Assembly (NCBI GenBank): GCA_002344965.1
Contig: DDUU01000038.1
Coordinates: forward strand, 1 to 64,000
Direction of reading: 5' to 3'
DNA length: 64,000 nucleotides
From: Candidatus Tepidiaquacellales bacterium UBA2330
Lineage (GTDB): Bacteria > Bacteroidota > Ignavibacteria > Tepidaquicellales > Tepidaquicellaceae
The stretch's first letter is position 1, and each line of letters starts with the position of its first letter. A model generated the notes under the pieces. The model ran no database searches, was not told the origin of the DNA, and saw nothing but the letters and a program-made list of their open reading frames with translations. Below, piece after piece: positions 55,595 to 63,904 of this stretch. The position numbers and the translations under genes are program-made.

Positions 55595-56602
55595 TTGTAT
55601 AATATGAAGATAGCAGTTCTTGGCGCAGGAGGCTGGGGAACAACTCTCGCTGTCCTTCTGAATTCAAACGGAAACAAAGTAACTCTGTGGGAATTTAATC
55701 CTGAATACGCTGCCACACTTAATCAGCACAGAGAAAATTTTTATTATCTGCCCGGAGTTAAAATCCCTAAATCAATCGACATTACAAATGATCTGGAATA
55801 TGCAGTCAGTAATAAATCCATTATTGTTATATCCGCCCCGACTCAGTTTATAAGAAGCAGTTTTGCCGGACTAAAAAATTTTGACTTTAAAGATTCACTG
55901 ATCTTAAGTGTTTCCAAAGGCATAGAGCTTAATACAAATTATCTCGTTTCGGATATTCTTAATGATATTTTCATAAATCTCAAAAAAGAAAATATTCTCT
56001 GCCTTTCAGGTCCGTCTCATGCGGAAGAAGTTTCAAGAAAAATTCCTACGGCGGTAGTTTGTTCATCCTTTGATAAAAAAAAATCCAGAGTAATTCAGAA
56101 AGTTTTTTCAAACAGTTACTTCAGAGTATATTCGAATGAAGATCTTATCGGAACGGAAGTATGCGGCGCACTGAAGAATGTTATTGCAATAGCAGCAGGA
56201 ATTTCCGACGGAACGGGATTCGGGGATAATACGAAAGCTGCAATCATGACACGCGGTATGCACGAGATTATGAAGCTTGGTCTTAAACTGAATGCAAGAA
56301 TGGAAACATTTTTCGGTCTTGCCGGAATAGGGGATCTTATAGTTACCTGCGGATCAGAGCATTCACGTAACAGAAGAGTCGGTATTCAGCTCGGTGAAGG
56401 GAAAAAACTTAAGGATATACTTTCAGAATCAAAAATGGTTGCTGAAGGCGTAGCTACTACAAAGTCGGCGTTTGATCTTTCAAAAAAACTTAATATAGAA
56501 CTTCCCATAACTCATCAGGTGTATGACATCCTTTATAAAAATAAGAAACCGAAGAAAGCTACAGAGTTACTTATGACAAGAAATTTGAAAGAAGAATTTT
56601 AA
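55595..56602 (+). CDS. gpsA: Glycerol-3-phosphate dehydrogenase [NAD(P)+]
   Basis: 335 residues. The N-terminal Rossmann motif A-V-L-G-A-G-G-W-G-T-T lies at residues 7-17. The catalytic K-N-V-I-A-I-A-A-G region and the G-L-A-G-I-G-D-L-I-V-T-C motif (near 248) are intact, as is N-R-R-V-G near 265. It reduces dihydroxyacetone phosphate to glycerol 3-phosphate, the substrate of PlsY encoded next to it. Cytoplasmic. Confidence 0.96.
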   Translation: MYNMKIAVLGAGGWGTTLAVLLNSNGNKVTLWEFNPEYAATLNQHRENFYYLPGVKIPKSIDITNDLEYAVSNKSIIVISAPTQFIRSSFAGLKNFDFKDSLILSVSKGIELNTNYLVSDILNDIFINLKKENILCLSGPSHAEEVSRKIPTAVVCSSFDKKKSRVIQKVFSNSYFRVYSNEDLIGTEVCGALKNVIAIAAGISDGTGFGDNTKAAIMTRGMHEIMKLGLKLNARMETFFGLAGIGDLIVTCGSEHSRNRRVGIQLGEGKKLKDILSESKMVAEGVATTKSAFDLSKKLNIELPITHQVYDILYKNKKPKKATELLMTRNLKEEF

Positions 56603-56612
56603 TATAAAAAAG

Positions 56613-56642
56613 AAGCGAATCGTTTATAATCCGCTTATTTTA
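56613..56642 (+). terminator. Weak hairpin after gpsA
   Basis: AAGCG (56613-56617) pairs with CGCTT (56632-56636), with two further A-T pairs inside after a mismatch, followed by ATTTT. A weak terminator at best. Confidence 0.4.
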
Positions 56643-56726
56643 ACCTGTTCAAAGCCTGCTGCTATAATTCAAAATAAATCTTTAAAAGCCATTCCTGCAA
56701 AAATATTTATATCCGCAAAGTCAGAG

Positions 56727-57605
56727 CTAAGATGATTTAACTTCTTTTTGTTTTGAAATTCTTTCCAGTCTCATTGATTTCGTCCTGAAAGATTTATTAA
56801 ATGGCGCTATAATATATGCTTTAATTATGTATGGCCAGAATCCGCGTTCTTTAAGATGAGGTTCTATCAGGTGGTCAATGGTCTTATGAGCTTCAGGAAT
56901 TTCACTCCAGTGAATGCTTGCCCTAAAATGATGGATAGTATGAAAGCCGTTGTTGAATAATAAAAAGTTTGTTGCAGGGCTGACAAAATTTCTGGAATGA
57001 TTATAATCTGATTCTTCGTCTGCATGCACATGCTGAATATAATTGAATATCAGAACGGAAAATAAAGCGAACTGTTGTGGAATAATAACATATAAAATTG
57101 CTTTCTGCCAGTCTATCATTAAAGCTATAATTATGAAAAGACCGAGAGTAACATATTGAAAAATTGAAATGAAAAATTTAGCCCGCTTATTTGCATACAA
57201 AAACTTTAAATATACAACAATAGGATTCTGCTGAAAATAACTGCTGATAGTAGGATAGCTCAGCAAAGTAAAAATATTATTTTTCTCACTAACACGATAA
57301 GTTATTGTATAATCACCATCCCTGTTATTGAATTTATGATGGTTCTTGTTATGAGTCGGTGTCCAGGCGAAAATCGGGAATCCGTAAAATAATGTGATCC
57401 AGTAATCGGTTACATTGTTTAAAAATTTTGATTTCCACATCGGGACGTGATTGTGATTATGTGCAATGACAGCTACGGTTACTGCAAGATAAAGTGAGAA
57501 TATATATGCAGCAATATGAAATCCGAAATTCCATTGTATGAAAAGCATAGATGCTGTCATACTAAGAAATAAAATGGTTTTTAAGTCAGCTTTGTATTTT
57601 AACAT
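56727..57605 (-). CDS. Membrane fatty acid desaturase
   Basis: 292 residues with four or more transmembrane helices. The three histidine clusters that hold the di-iron centre are visible: H-N-H-N-H (residues 49-53), H-N-K-N-H-H (85-90) and H-T-I-H-H (222-226), with an additional H-V-H near 192. This matches the acyl-lipid/acyl-CoA desaturase family; regiospecificity cannot be read from the sequence. It is predicted to introduce a double bond into membrane lipid acyl chains, an oxygen-dependent reaction. An inverted repeat about 90 bases upstream may be its operator. Confidence 0.88.
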   Translation of the reverse strand: MLKYKADLKTILFLSMTASMLFIQWNFGFHIAAYIFSLYLAVTVAVIAHNHNHVPMWKSKFLNNVTDYWITLFYGFPIFAWTPTHNKNHHKFNNRDGDYTITYRVSEKNNIFTLLSYPTISSYFQQNPIVVYLKFLYANKRAKFFISIFQYVTLGLFIIIALMIDWQKAILYVIIPQQFALFSVLIFNYIQHVHADEESDYNHSRNFVSPATNFLLFNNGFHTIHHFRASIHWSEIPEAHKTIDHLIEPHLKERGFWPYIIKAYIIAPFNKSFRTKSMRLERISKQKEVKSS

Positions 57606-57693
57606 TTAAGGTTTGGTTTACAATTAATAAATCCGATCTGCAGAGAATAATCAGGTATAAAAGGATGAATAAGAAGTCTGTTTTGGTTTAATG

Positions 57694-57733
57694 TAAGTTA
57701 TACAATATTATAACTTGTTACAATAGTAAGTTA
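57694..57733 (-). promoter_or_regulatory. Possible operator of the desaturase gene
   Basis: An inverted repeat AAGTTATA (57695-57702) / TATAACTT (57709-57716) with a CAATAT spacer lies about 90 bases upstream of the desaturase start. A further TAAGTTA half-site follows (57727-57733). Such a spaced palindrome is typical of a dimeric repressor site; no regulator is identified. Confidence 0.4.
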
Positions 57734-57931
57734 TTTAAATATAGTTAATATATATAGTGTTTTTTAACTAATTAACTTTATCAGAATACTATTTTTGAAA
57801 TAATATGTAATCTGTTGAAAGGAATATTGAGAAATTATTGTCCTTATTTTTTTTTATATCCCGGACAACTGTATAGAAGCAGTACGGAGTTTTTAGAAAC
57901 AAAGAAGAATATTATTGAAAAATTTTTTGAT

Positions 57932-57962
57932 AAAAAAAAGCGGGCTTTTGCAAACCCGCTTT
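57932..57962 (-). terminator. Rho-independent terminator of the 57983-59395 gene
   Basis: On the minus strand AAAGCGGG (57962 down to 57955) pairs with CCCGCTTT (57944 down to 57937) and is followed by an unbroken T run to 57932. It sits 21 bases past the stop. Confidence 0.88.
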
Positions 57963-57982
57963 AAATAAATATAGAATTAAAT

Positions 57983-59395
57983 TTATTTTACCAACGCCAT
58001 CTTCATAACTTTAGTAAATCCTTCGGCTTCAAGTTTATAGAAATAAATTCCGCTTGAAAGATTGGAAGCGTTGAAACTAACAGTATGATAACCGGCTGTT
58101 TTATTTCCGTTTACAAGCGTAGCAACCTCTTTACCTGAATTATCAAAAACCTTTAAAGAAACATTGGACTCATTAGGAATCTGGAAATTAATTTTTGTCT
58201 CTGGATTAAAAGGATTCGGATAATTCTGACTCAGCTCAAAACTATTAGGTACGCCGACGATTACTTCACCGTTTAGATTGAAATATTCAAAGTTTCCGTT
58301 AAAGTCAATTTGTTTTAATCTGTAAGTGTAAATACCTGAAGTCAGATTTCTGTCAGTATAAGTATAATTTTGTGTAACTGTTGAATTACCGTGTCCTGTA
58401 ACAAATCCGATTTTTTCCCAGGCATTTATTCCGGTTTTGAATCTCTCGACTTCATAACCTGAATTATTGATCTCTTCTGAAGTTGACCAGTTAAGGGTTA
58501 TATTGCTGCCGGAAATATTTGCCGTGAAGCTTGTAAGTTCGACCGGCAATACTCCCCATTCAATTTGATCAGTTCTAGTAGCCTCTGTGGTTCTGCTTAA
58601 AACAAGCAGCTGAAGCACTTCATTTAATCCTGAATAAGTAACTCCGCCCGGAACTTCAACAGTTCCTGAAGCTGAAATTATATCATTTGCACTTGCACCG
58701 GTAACTGTAACATCAGGTGAAATACCGCTTGCATTTGTATTAACTGTGTTTGTACTGAGTGATCCTGTGCCGGATATAGATAACTGGATACCGGTTACAG
58801 CAATCGGATTACCGTCTGTATCTTTTGTCTCGATATAAAAATCATCAGGATTAACACCGGGTTTAATTTCCAGTGTACTTATCTGAGGAGTAGAACCGCC
58901 GTTTGCGATAACATCAGCAATTATTACTCCTACTCTTGTTTTTATAGCAGCATCATTTGAACCGGAGATGTTACCAATGTCGGTAGATACATCAAGTCCG
59001 TTTCTGAAATACCATATTGCTAACTGAATTGCGCAGGCTTCATCATTATTGCTCGCTAATTTTCCCGGATATGAAGTTAACTCAGGATAATAGTTATTTG
59101 TAATATAGATTGCCTGCGGTATTGTAGAAGCTGAATCTTTAGCAGTATCACCAATGCTGATACCTGTGCAAAGATCAAGACAATAGAATGGAGTATTTGC
59201 AACTCCGTCGAGCGTTGCAATGATAATTCCGGCAAATCCGGTTTCTCCATCATAACAAGGAGTATTGCCCTGGAAGTCAACATTCCTGCCGTCTCCAACA
59301 CCCGTCAAAATAGCTCTGCTGTCACCGAACTGTGAAAATGCATTTACTGTAAGACAAAAAAACAAAATAACACTGAAAACAATAGATTTTTTCAT
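57983..59395 (-). CDS. Thioester-domain (TQxA-like) putative adhesin with T9SS sorting domain
   Basis: 470 residues. A signal peptide (1-21) is followed by a domain with F-Y-C-L-D-L (C72) and, about 50 residues on, A-I-Q-L-A-I-W-Y-F (Q124). This Cys...Gln pairing and spacing, with F-A-G, N-N-Y-Y-P and A-I-W around it, fits the thioester domain (TQxA/TED) of Gram-positive surface adhesins. In that family the Cys and Gln form an internal thioester that can bond covalently to host amines. An Ig-like region (about 185-280), a second beta domain with N-L-T-S-G-I-Y-T-Y-R-L-K-Q-I-D-F-N-G (near 345) and a T9SS type A sorting domain (last 80 residues) follow. The thioester assignment is inferred from motifs. 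Confidence 0.8.
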   Translation of the reverse strand: MKKSIVFSVILFFCLTVNAFSQFGDSRAILTGVGDGRNVDFQGNTPCYDGETGFAGIIIATLDGVANTPFYCLDLCTGISIGDTAKDSASTIPQAIYITNNYYPELTSYPGKLASNNDEACAIQLAIWYFRNGLDVSTDIGNISGSNDAAIKTRVGVIIADVIANGGSTPQISTLEIKPGVNPDDFYIETKDTDGNPIAVTGIQLSISGTGSLSTNTVNTNASGISPDVTVTGASANDIISASGTVEVPGGVTYSGLNEVLQLLVLSRTTEATRTDQIEWGVLPVELTSFTANISGSNITLNWSTSEEINNSGYEVERFKTGINAWEKIGFVTGHGNSTVTQNYTYTDRNLTSGIYTYRLKQIDFNGNFEYFNLNGEVIVGVPNSFELSQNYPNPFNPETKINFQIPNESNVSLKVFDNSGKEVATLVNGNKTAGYHTVSFNASNLSSGIYFYKLEAEGFTKVMKMALVK

Positions 59396-60012
59396 TTTGG
59401 GTTTTTTAATTTAACAAATATTTTTTAATAAGTATAAATATGGGAAATAAAGATAAAAAATCTTTATTGATTGTCCCTGAAAAAAAAATTTAAAGTATTA
59501 TTGTAGATTATGATTTATACCTCCGCTAAAATTGATTAATTATGTACAATGTACACAACTTACTCAAAAAAATTACTTTGGGGTATAATTTTTATTTGGT
59601 AAGAATAAAATGTGAAAATATTTAGTGCAAATTTATTGCATATAATTTGAAATGTCAACTCAAAACTCACATTTAACCGGTTAAAAGTTTTTTATAAAAA
59701 CTATATATTCAAAATTTTAAAATAGGTAAAAATTGATTTTTAGATTTTTAAAAGGAGATGCGAATAAAATAAATGCAGCCGGTAATTTTATGGTGCCGGC
59801 ATTTTTAAATATGAAAAATTTATTATTAATTAAGTTACCATAATTATAAATTAAAAAAGGAAACCAATTCATTTACAACATAAAAGCTGTTTTGCTATAT
59901 CTGATAATTTGGGGAGTCAGATAAACAATTGAATCGGTTTCCCTTATTTTAAATTATGTTACTGTTTATTACTATTACAAACAACTAATCTTAATCTTAA
60001 GAATACTATTAC
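59396..60012. other. Intergenic region between the two thioester-domain genes
   Basis: 617 bases, AT-rich, no supported open frame. It includes the short repeat ATGTACAATGTACA (59543-59556), a hairpin with GCCGG/CCGGC arms (59771-59806) and the large structured terminator at 59853-59942. The promoter of the 57983-59395 gene must lie in the 59396-59550 part, but none was recognised with confidence. Confidence 0.5.
59853..59942 (-). terminator. Large structured terminator of the 60013-61395 gene
   Basis: On the minus strand a long stem (TGAATCGGTTTCC on plus, 59930-59942, pairing with GGAAACCAATTCA, 59859-59871, 12 of 13 matching) encloses a second stem (59898-59904 with 59917-59923) and a small AAAAGC/GTTTT hairpin. 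Six T follow on the minus strand (59858 down to 59853). It is far larger than an ordinary terminator and could also be a stable small RNA end. Confidence 0.6.
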
Positions 60013-61395
60013 TTATTTTATTAAAGACATCTTCATTACTTTGGTGAAATTTCCTGCTGTTAATTTATAGAAATATACACCGCTTGTTAAACCTGTTGCA
60101 TTGAAATTAATTGTATGGAATCCTGCATTCAGATTTCCGTTAACTAATTCAGCAACTTCTTTTCCGCTCAAATCAAATATTTTCAATGTTACAACTCCGT
60201 CTGTCGGTATCTGGAAACTGATCTTTGTAGATGGATTAAACGGATTCGGATAATTCTGATTTAAGCTGTATTCATCCGGTGAGGCAATTGTTATTTCATT
60301 GCTGAGATTGAAATATTCAAAACTACCGTTGAAGTCAATTTGTTTTAATCTGTAACTATACTGACCGGCATTTAAATTTCTGTCAGTAAATGAATAGTTC
60401 TTTGTTTCGTTTGTAGTTCCGTTTCCTGCAACATTTCCGACTTTTTGCCAGGATTCTGAAGTAGAAATTTTTCTTTCAATATCAAAACCGGAGTTATTTA
60501 ATTCCGAAGCTGTTGACCAGTTCAGTGTAACGTTTCTTGAATTAATAACTGAAGAGAAAGAAACCAGCTCAACCGGCAATGCACCCCAGTCAGCTGTAGC
60601 TCTTCTTTCGCCAATAGCAGGAGCGGCAATTACAAGCCTTTGTTTATTCGGACAAGCATAAGTTACTCCCTGAGGCATTACAGCCATTGCTGTCGCTGTA
60701 ATAGTTCCTGTTCCTGTGCCGATTACTGTTACATCAGGGGATTCGCCGTTTGGCAATGAAGTATTGACGGTATTTGAACTTAAAGAACCTTCGGAAATAG
60801 TAAGCTGAATATTATTAATAGCTATAGGGTTTCCGTTCTGATCAAGTGTTTTGATATAAAAATCATCAGGATTTATTGATGGTTCTATTGACAACGTAGT
60901 TACAATATTTGTCATCGTTCCGTTTGTATTCGCATCAGCAATAATTGCAAGAGCTCTGTTTTTGGTTTCGGTATGCGAAACTGTATTTGCGTTCACACCG
61001 TCAGAAAAATGCCAGATAGCAATCTGTGTTGCAGCTACTTCTCTGTCAAGGTTAGATAACTTACCAACGGGATTTGGATTGTAAGGATAGTAATTGTTTA
61101 AAATGTAAACGATTCTTGGATCAGCTACTGCAGAATCTTTATGACACTCATCAGGAAAACTGATTGTCCTTCTGAGATCCACACAGTAGAATTTTGTAGC
61201 ATTTCCGTCTATTGTGCCGTTCATTAATCCGGCAAAAGTTTCGCGGGAATTGTTTGTGTAGGGATCTGTAAATGTAACACTTCTGCCTTCAGCAGTTCCG
61301 GTTACAATTGCATCGCTTAAGCCATACTGTGAATAAGTCACTGTGTTAAGCGCAGCAATAATTAAAAAGCTAAAGAAAAGAATTACTCTTTTCAT
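60013..61395 (-). CDS. Thioester-domain (TQxA) putative adhesin with T9SS sorting domain, paralog of the neighbour
   Basis: 460 residues. A signal peptide (1-22) is followed by the thioester-type domain: F-Y-C-V-D-L (C71) and A-T-Q-I-A-I-W-H-F (Q124), which contains the exact T-Q-x-A-x-W core of the Gram-positive family. Ig-like and beta regions follow, including N-L-N-A-G-Q-Y-S-Y-R-L-K-Q-I-D-F-N-G near residue 335, then a type A sorting domain (last 80 residues). It is paralogous to the 57983-59395 product along its full length. A strong Shine-Dalgarno-like site (AAAGGAG on the minus strand, plus coordinates 61401-61407) precedes the ATG, unusual in this window. Covalent adhesion is inferred from the motif. 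Confidence 0.83.
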   Translation of the reverse strand: MKRVILFFSFLIIAALNTVTYSQYGLSDAIVTGTAEGRSVTFTDPYTNNSRETFAGLMNGTIDGNATKFYCVDLRRTISFPDECHKDSAVADPRIVYILNNYYPYNPNPVGKLSNLDREVAATQIAIWHFSDGVNANTVSHTETKNRALAIIADANTNGTMTNIVTTLSIEPSINPDDFYIKTLDQNGNPIAINNIQLTISEGSLSSNTVNTSLPNGESPDVTVIGTGTGTITATAMAVMPQGVTYACPNKQRLVIAAPAIGERRATADWGALPVELVSFSSVINSRNVTLNWSTASELNNSGFDIERKISTSESWQKVGNVAGNGTTNETKNYSFTDRNLNAGQYSYRLKQIDFNGSFEYFNLSNEITIASPDEYSLNQNYPNPFNPSTKISFQIPTDGVVTLKIFDLSGKEVAELVNGNLNAGFHTINFNATGLTSGVYFYKLTAGNFTKVMKMSLIK

Positions 61396-61580
61396 TTTTT
61401 CTCCTTTCGTTTATTTATTTATGTTTTTTAAAAAATCCTGTTTAATATTTTTGGGGAAATATTAATTACCGCTTTGGGGAAACAGTAATAAGACAGAATT
61501 TTCTGATTTAATTAATAATGATTTTAGTTATAAAAAATTAAAGACAAAAATAGGAATTTTTATTTTAAAAATCAAAATTC

Positions 61581-62771
61581 TTATTGACCCTCATTTATAA
61601 GTTCAAGAGGTTCATTATCATTCCAGCTCAGATAATAAGACGGATCATTAACTTCAGAAGCAAATTTTGCCAGCTTCAGTGGTCTGAATGTATCCATCAT
61701 CACAGCAGTTTCAAGCGTTTCTTTCTTTCCAAGATTAGCTTCGACAGTTCCCGGATGAGGTCCGTGAGGAATTCCGTTTGGATGAAGACTTATGGAAGCA
61801 AAATCAATTCCTTTCCGGCTTGCGAAATTACCGTCAACATAATAGAGCATTTCATCAGAATCAAGATTACTGTGATTATAAGGTATAGGAACAGCCAGAG
61901 GATGATAATCCAGAAGTCTCGGACAAAAAGAGCATATCACAAATCCAGGTGCAGCGAAAGTCTGATGTATCGGAGGCGGCATATGAATCTTTCCGGTGAT
62001 CGGCATAAAGTCGTCAATATTAAAAATCCATGGATAGTAATATCCGTCCCAGCCGATAATATCAAAGGGATGAAATTCATAATGATAAGTTACAACCTTC
62101 TCTCCTTTTTTTATTTTCATCCTGAAGTCTCCCTTTTCATTAAAAGTAACCATTTCTTCAGGACATCTGATGTCTCTTTCGCAGTAAGGAGCATGTTCCA
62201 TCAGCTGACCATGCTCATTTCTGTATCTTGACGGAGTTGTGACAGGTCCGTAAGATTCGAAAATAAGATAACGGGCTTCATCAGTTTCATGAACAAGCTT
62301 GTATATTATTCCTCTCGGTATTACAATATAATCTCCTTCGCGGAATTTCATATATCCTAAATTGGACTGTAGCGTACCATTGCCCTCATGTACAAAAATA
62401 ACTTCGTCACAAAGCGCATTTTTATAGAAATAATCCATCTGATCTTTAACTCTGCAGACGCTCATTACAACATCATTGTTATACATAATTGGTTTACGGC
62501 CGGAGAAAGCGTCTCCTTCGGTTTTCATCGGTTTTGTCCTGAAATGATATGGACGTAATGAAGAATCCTTCCATTCTTCAATTTTAACAATCTCTAATTC
62601 CGGTGAAATCTCCTTTATCTTTGCCGGTGAATTAATATGATATGCATTTGTGGAAATACTGTCAAATCCTATTGTAGAAAGTAATTCCTCCTTATATAAG
62701 GATCCGTCGGGCTGTCTGAATTGTGTGTGTCTCTTCTGTGGTATTTCACCAAGTTTATAATAAAACGGCAT
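61581..62771 (-). CDS. hmgA: Homogentisate 1,2-dioxygenase
   Basis: 396 residues, matching the short bacterial form of the enzyme. It opens the ring of homogentisate to maleylacetoacetate in tyrosine/phenylalanine breakdown. Family features include a cupin-like strand H-E-G-N-G-T-L-Q-S-N-L-G near residue 127, P-F-D-I-I-G-W-D-G-Y-Y-Y-P near 236, P-P-P-I-H-Q-T-F near 265, and the iron/substrate region H-P-N-G-I-P-H-G-P-H-P-G near 335. No other genes of the pathway (hpd, maiA, fahA) are in the window. An oxygen-dependent enzyme, so the organism can probably use oxygen. Confidence 0.94.
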   Translation of the reverse strand: MPFYYKLGEIPQKRHTQFRQPDGSLYKEELLSTIGFDSISTNAYHINSPAKIKEISPELEIVKIEEWKDSSLRPYHFRTKPMKTEGDAFSGRKPIMYNNDVVMSVCRVKDQMDYFYKNALCDEVIFVHEGNGTLQSNLGYMKFREGDYIVIPRGIIYKLVHETDEARYLIFESYGPVTTPSRYRNEHGQLMEHAPYCERDIRCPEEMVTFNEKGDFRMKIKKGEKVVTYHYEFHPFDIIGWDGYYYPWIFNIDDFMPITGKIHMPPPIHQTFAAPGFVICSFCPRLLDYHPLAVPIPYNHSNLDSDEMLYYVDGNFASRKGIDFASISLHPNGIPHGPHPGTVEANLGKKETLETAVMMDTFRPLKLAKFASEVNDPSYYLSWNDNEPLELINEGQ

Positions 62772-62883
62772 TATAGATTAATTTATGTTTAAAGTATAAT
62801 TAAAAAAAAAAATTAATTCTTCGTTTAAGAATGCGCTGCTTATCTTTGATCTGTTTTATAATATATTAAAGCAGAAAAAATTA

Positions 62884-63867
62884 TTATGAGTGCATTTCAA
62901 ATTCAATTTTCTCGAGATATCTTTCAGCATCAATAGCTGCCATACATCCTGTGCCGGCTGCAGTAACTGCCTGTCTGTAATAATTATCCTGCACATCCCC
63001 GCATGCGAATACGCCTTCTATATTGGTTTCCATAGTTGATTTTTTTGTAATCAAATATCCGTTTTCATCCGTTTCAAGAATGCCTTTAAAAATTCCGGAA
63101 TTAGGTTCATGGCCAATAGCTGTAAAAAATCCTGAACATTCAATCTCAGAAACTTCACCTGTCTTCAGATTTTTTACTCGTACCCCCAGAACGGATTTTT
63201 TATTTTCTTCAGTCTTACCGAGTATTTCTTCAACTACAGTATTCAATACAAACCGGATCTTCGGATTTGCCTTAGCTCTGTCGAGCATGATTTTGGATGC
63301 TCTGAATTCTTCACGTCGGTGAATCAGTATAACTTCGCTTGCATGTCTTGTAAGATAATTCGCTTCTTCCATTGCCGTATCGCCTCCTCCTACGACAACT
63401 ACTTTCATTCCTCTGAAAAAGAAACCGTCACATGTAGCGCATGAAGAAACGCCGTATCCCATAAAATGCTTTTCGCTTTCGAGTCCGAGCCATTTTGCCG
63501 AAGCGCCAGTAGAAATTATTACAGTATCAGCAGTATAACTATTATTTTCTTCATCAGTTAATTCAAATGGTCTTATGTCAAAATTTACTTTTGTTATATT
63601 TCTGTAAATGGATACAGCACCGAATCTGTGAGCTTGTTTTCTCATAATGTCCATAAGTTCAGGACCCTGAATACCGTGTTCGAATCCGGGATAGTTCTCT
63701 ACTTCAGTAGTAATGGTAAGCTGACCGCCCGGCTGATGTCCTTCGAAAATCAGCGGCTTAAGATCTGCTCTGCCGCAATACAATGCAGCAGTAAGCCCTG
63801 CAGGACCTGATCCGATTATAATTACTTTATGATGATTTGACTGAGAACCGTTTTTTGATAATTCCAT
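62884..63867 (-). CDS. trxB: Thioredoxin reductase
   Basis: 327 residues, a low-molecular-weight FAD flavoprotein. The FAD motif G-S-G-P-A-G-L-T-A-A lies at residues 18-27, the redox-active C-A-T-C near 142, the NADPH motif G-G-G-D-T-A-M-E-E-A near 161 and the C-terminal FAD motif A-C-G-D-V-Q-D near 288. It reduces thioredoxin with NADPH. The C-terminus is slightly acidic and ends without extension. The next gene upstream on the same strand ends 37 bases before its start. Confidence 0.96.
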   Translation of the reverse strand: MELSKNGSQSNHHKVIIIGSGPAGLTAALYCGRADLKPLIFEGHQPGGQLTITTEVENYPGFEHGIQGPELMDIMRKQAHRFGAVSIYRNITKVNFDIRPFELTDEENNSYTADTVIISTGASAKWLGLESEKHFMGYGVSSCATCDGFFFRGMKVVVVGGGDTAMEEANYLTRHASEVILIHRREEFRASKIMLDRAKANPKIRFVLNTVVEEILGKTEENKKSVLGVRVKNLKTGEVSEIECSGFFTAIGHEPNSGIFKGILETDENGYLITKKSTMETNIEGVFACGDVQDNYYRQAVTAAGTGCMAAIDAERYLEKIEFEMHS

Positions 63868-63904
63868 TTTTATTTATCTGTGATTAAATTTTATAAATTA
63901 ATTT

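Larger units (their letters stand above)
57606..57982. other. Intergenic region between the desaturase and the thioester adhesin gene
   Basis: Very AT-rich. It contains an inverted-repeat candidate operator (57695-57716) on the desaturase side and the terminator of the 57983-59395 gene (57932-57962) on the other. No supported gene is seen in the remaining sequence. Confidence 0.5.

Noticed and set aside
59543..59556. ATGTACAATGTACA as a possible operator
   Set aside because: A single short repeat in very AT-rich DNA with no clear promoter nearby; not enough to call a site.
59774..59809. Tiny open frame of 11 codons beginning ATG at 59774
   Set aside because: It lies within a hairpin, has no neighbours on that strand and is too short to support.
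61584..62231. 215-codon open frame on the plus strand opposite hmgA
   Set aside because: It is an antisense shadow of a conserved dioxygenase gene; the product is basic and Arg/Ile/Ser-rich with no signal or domain.
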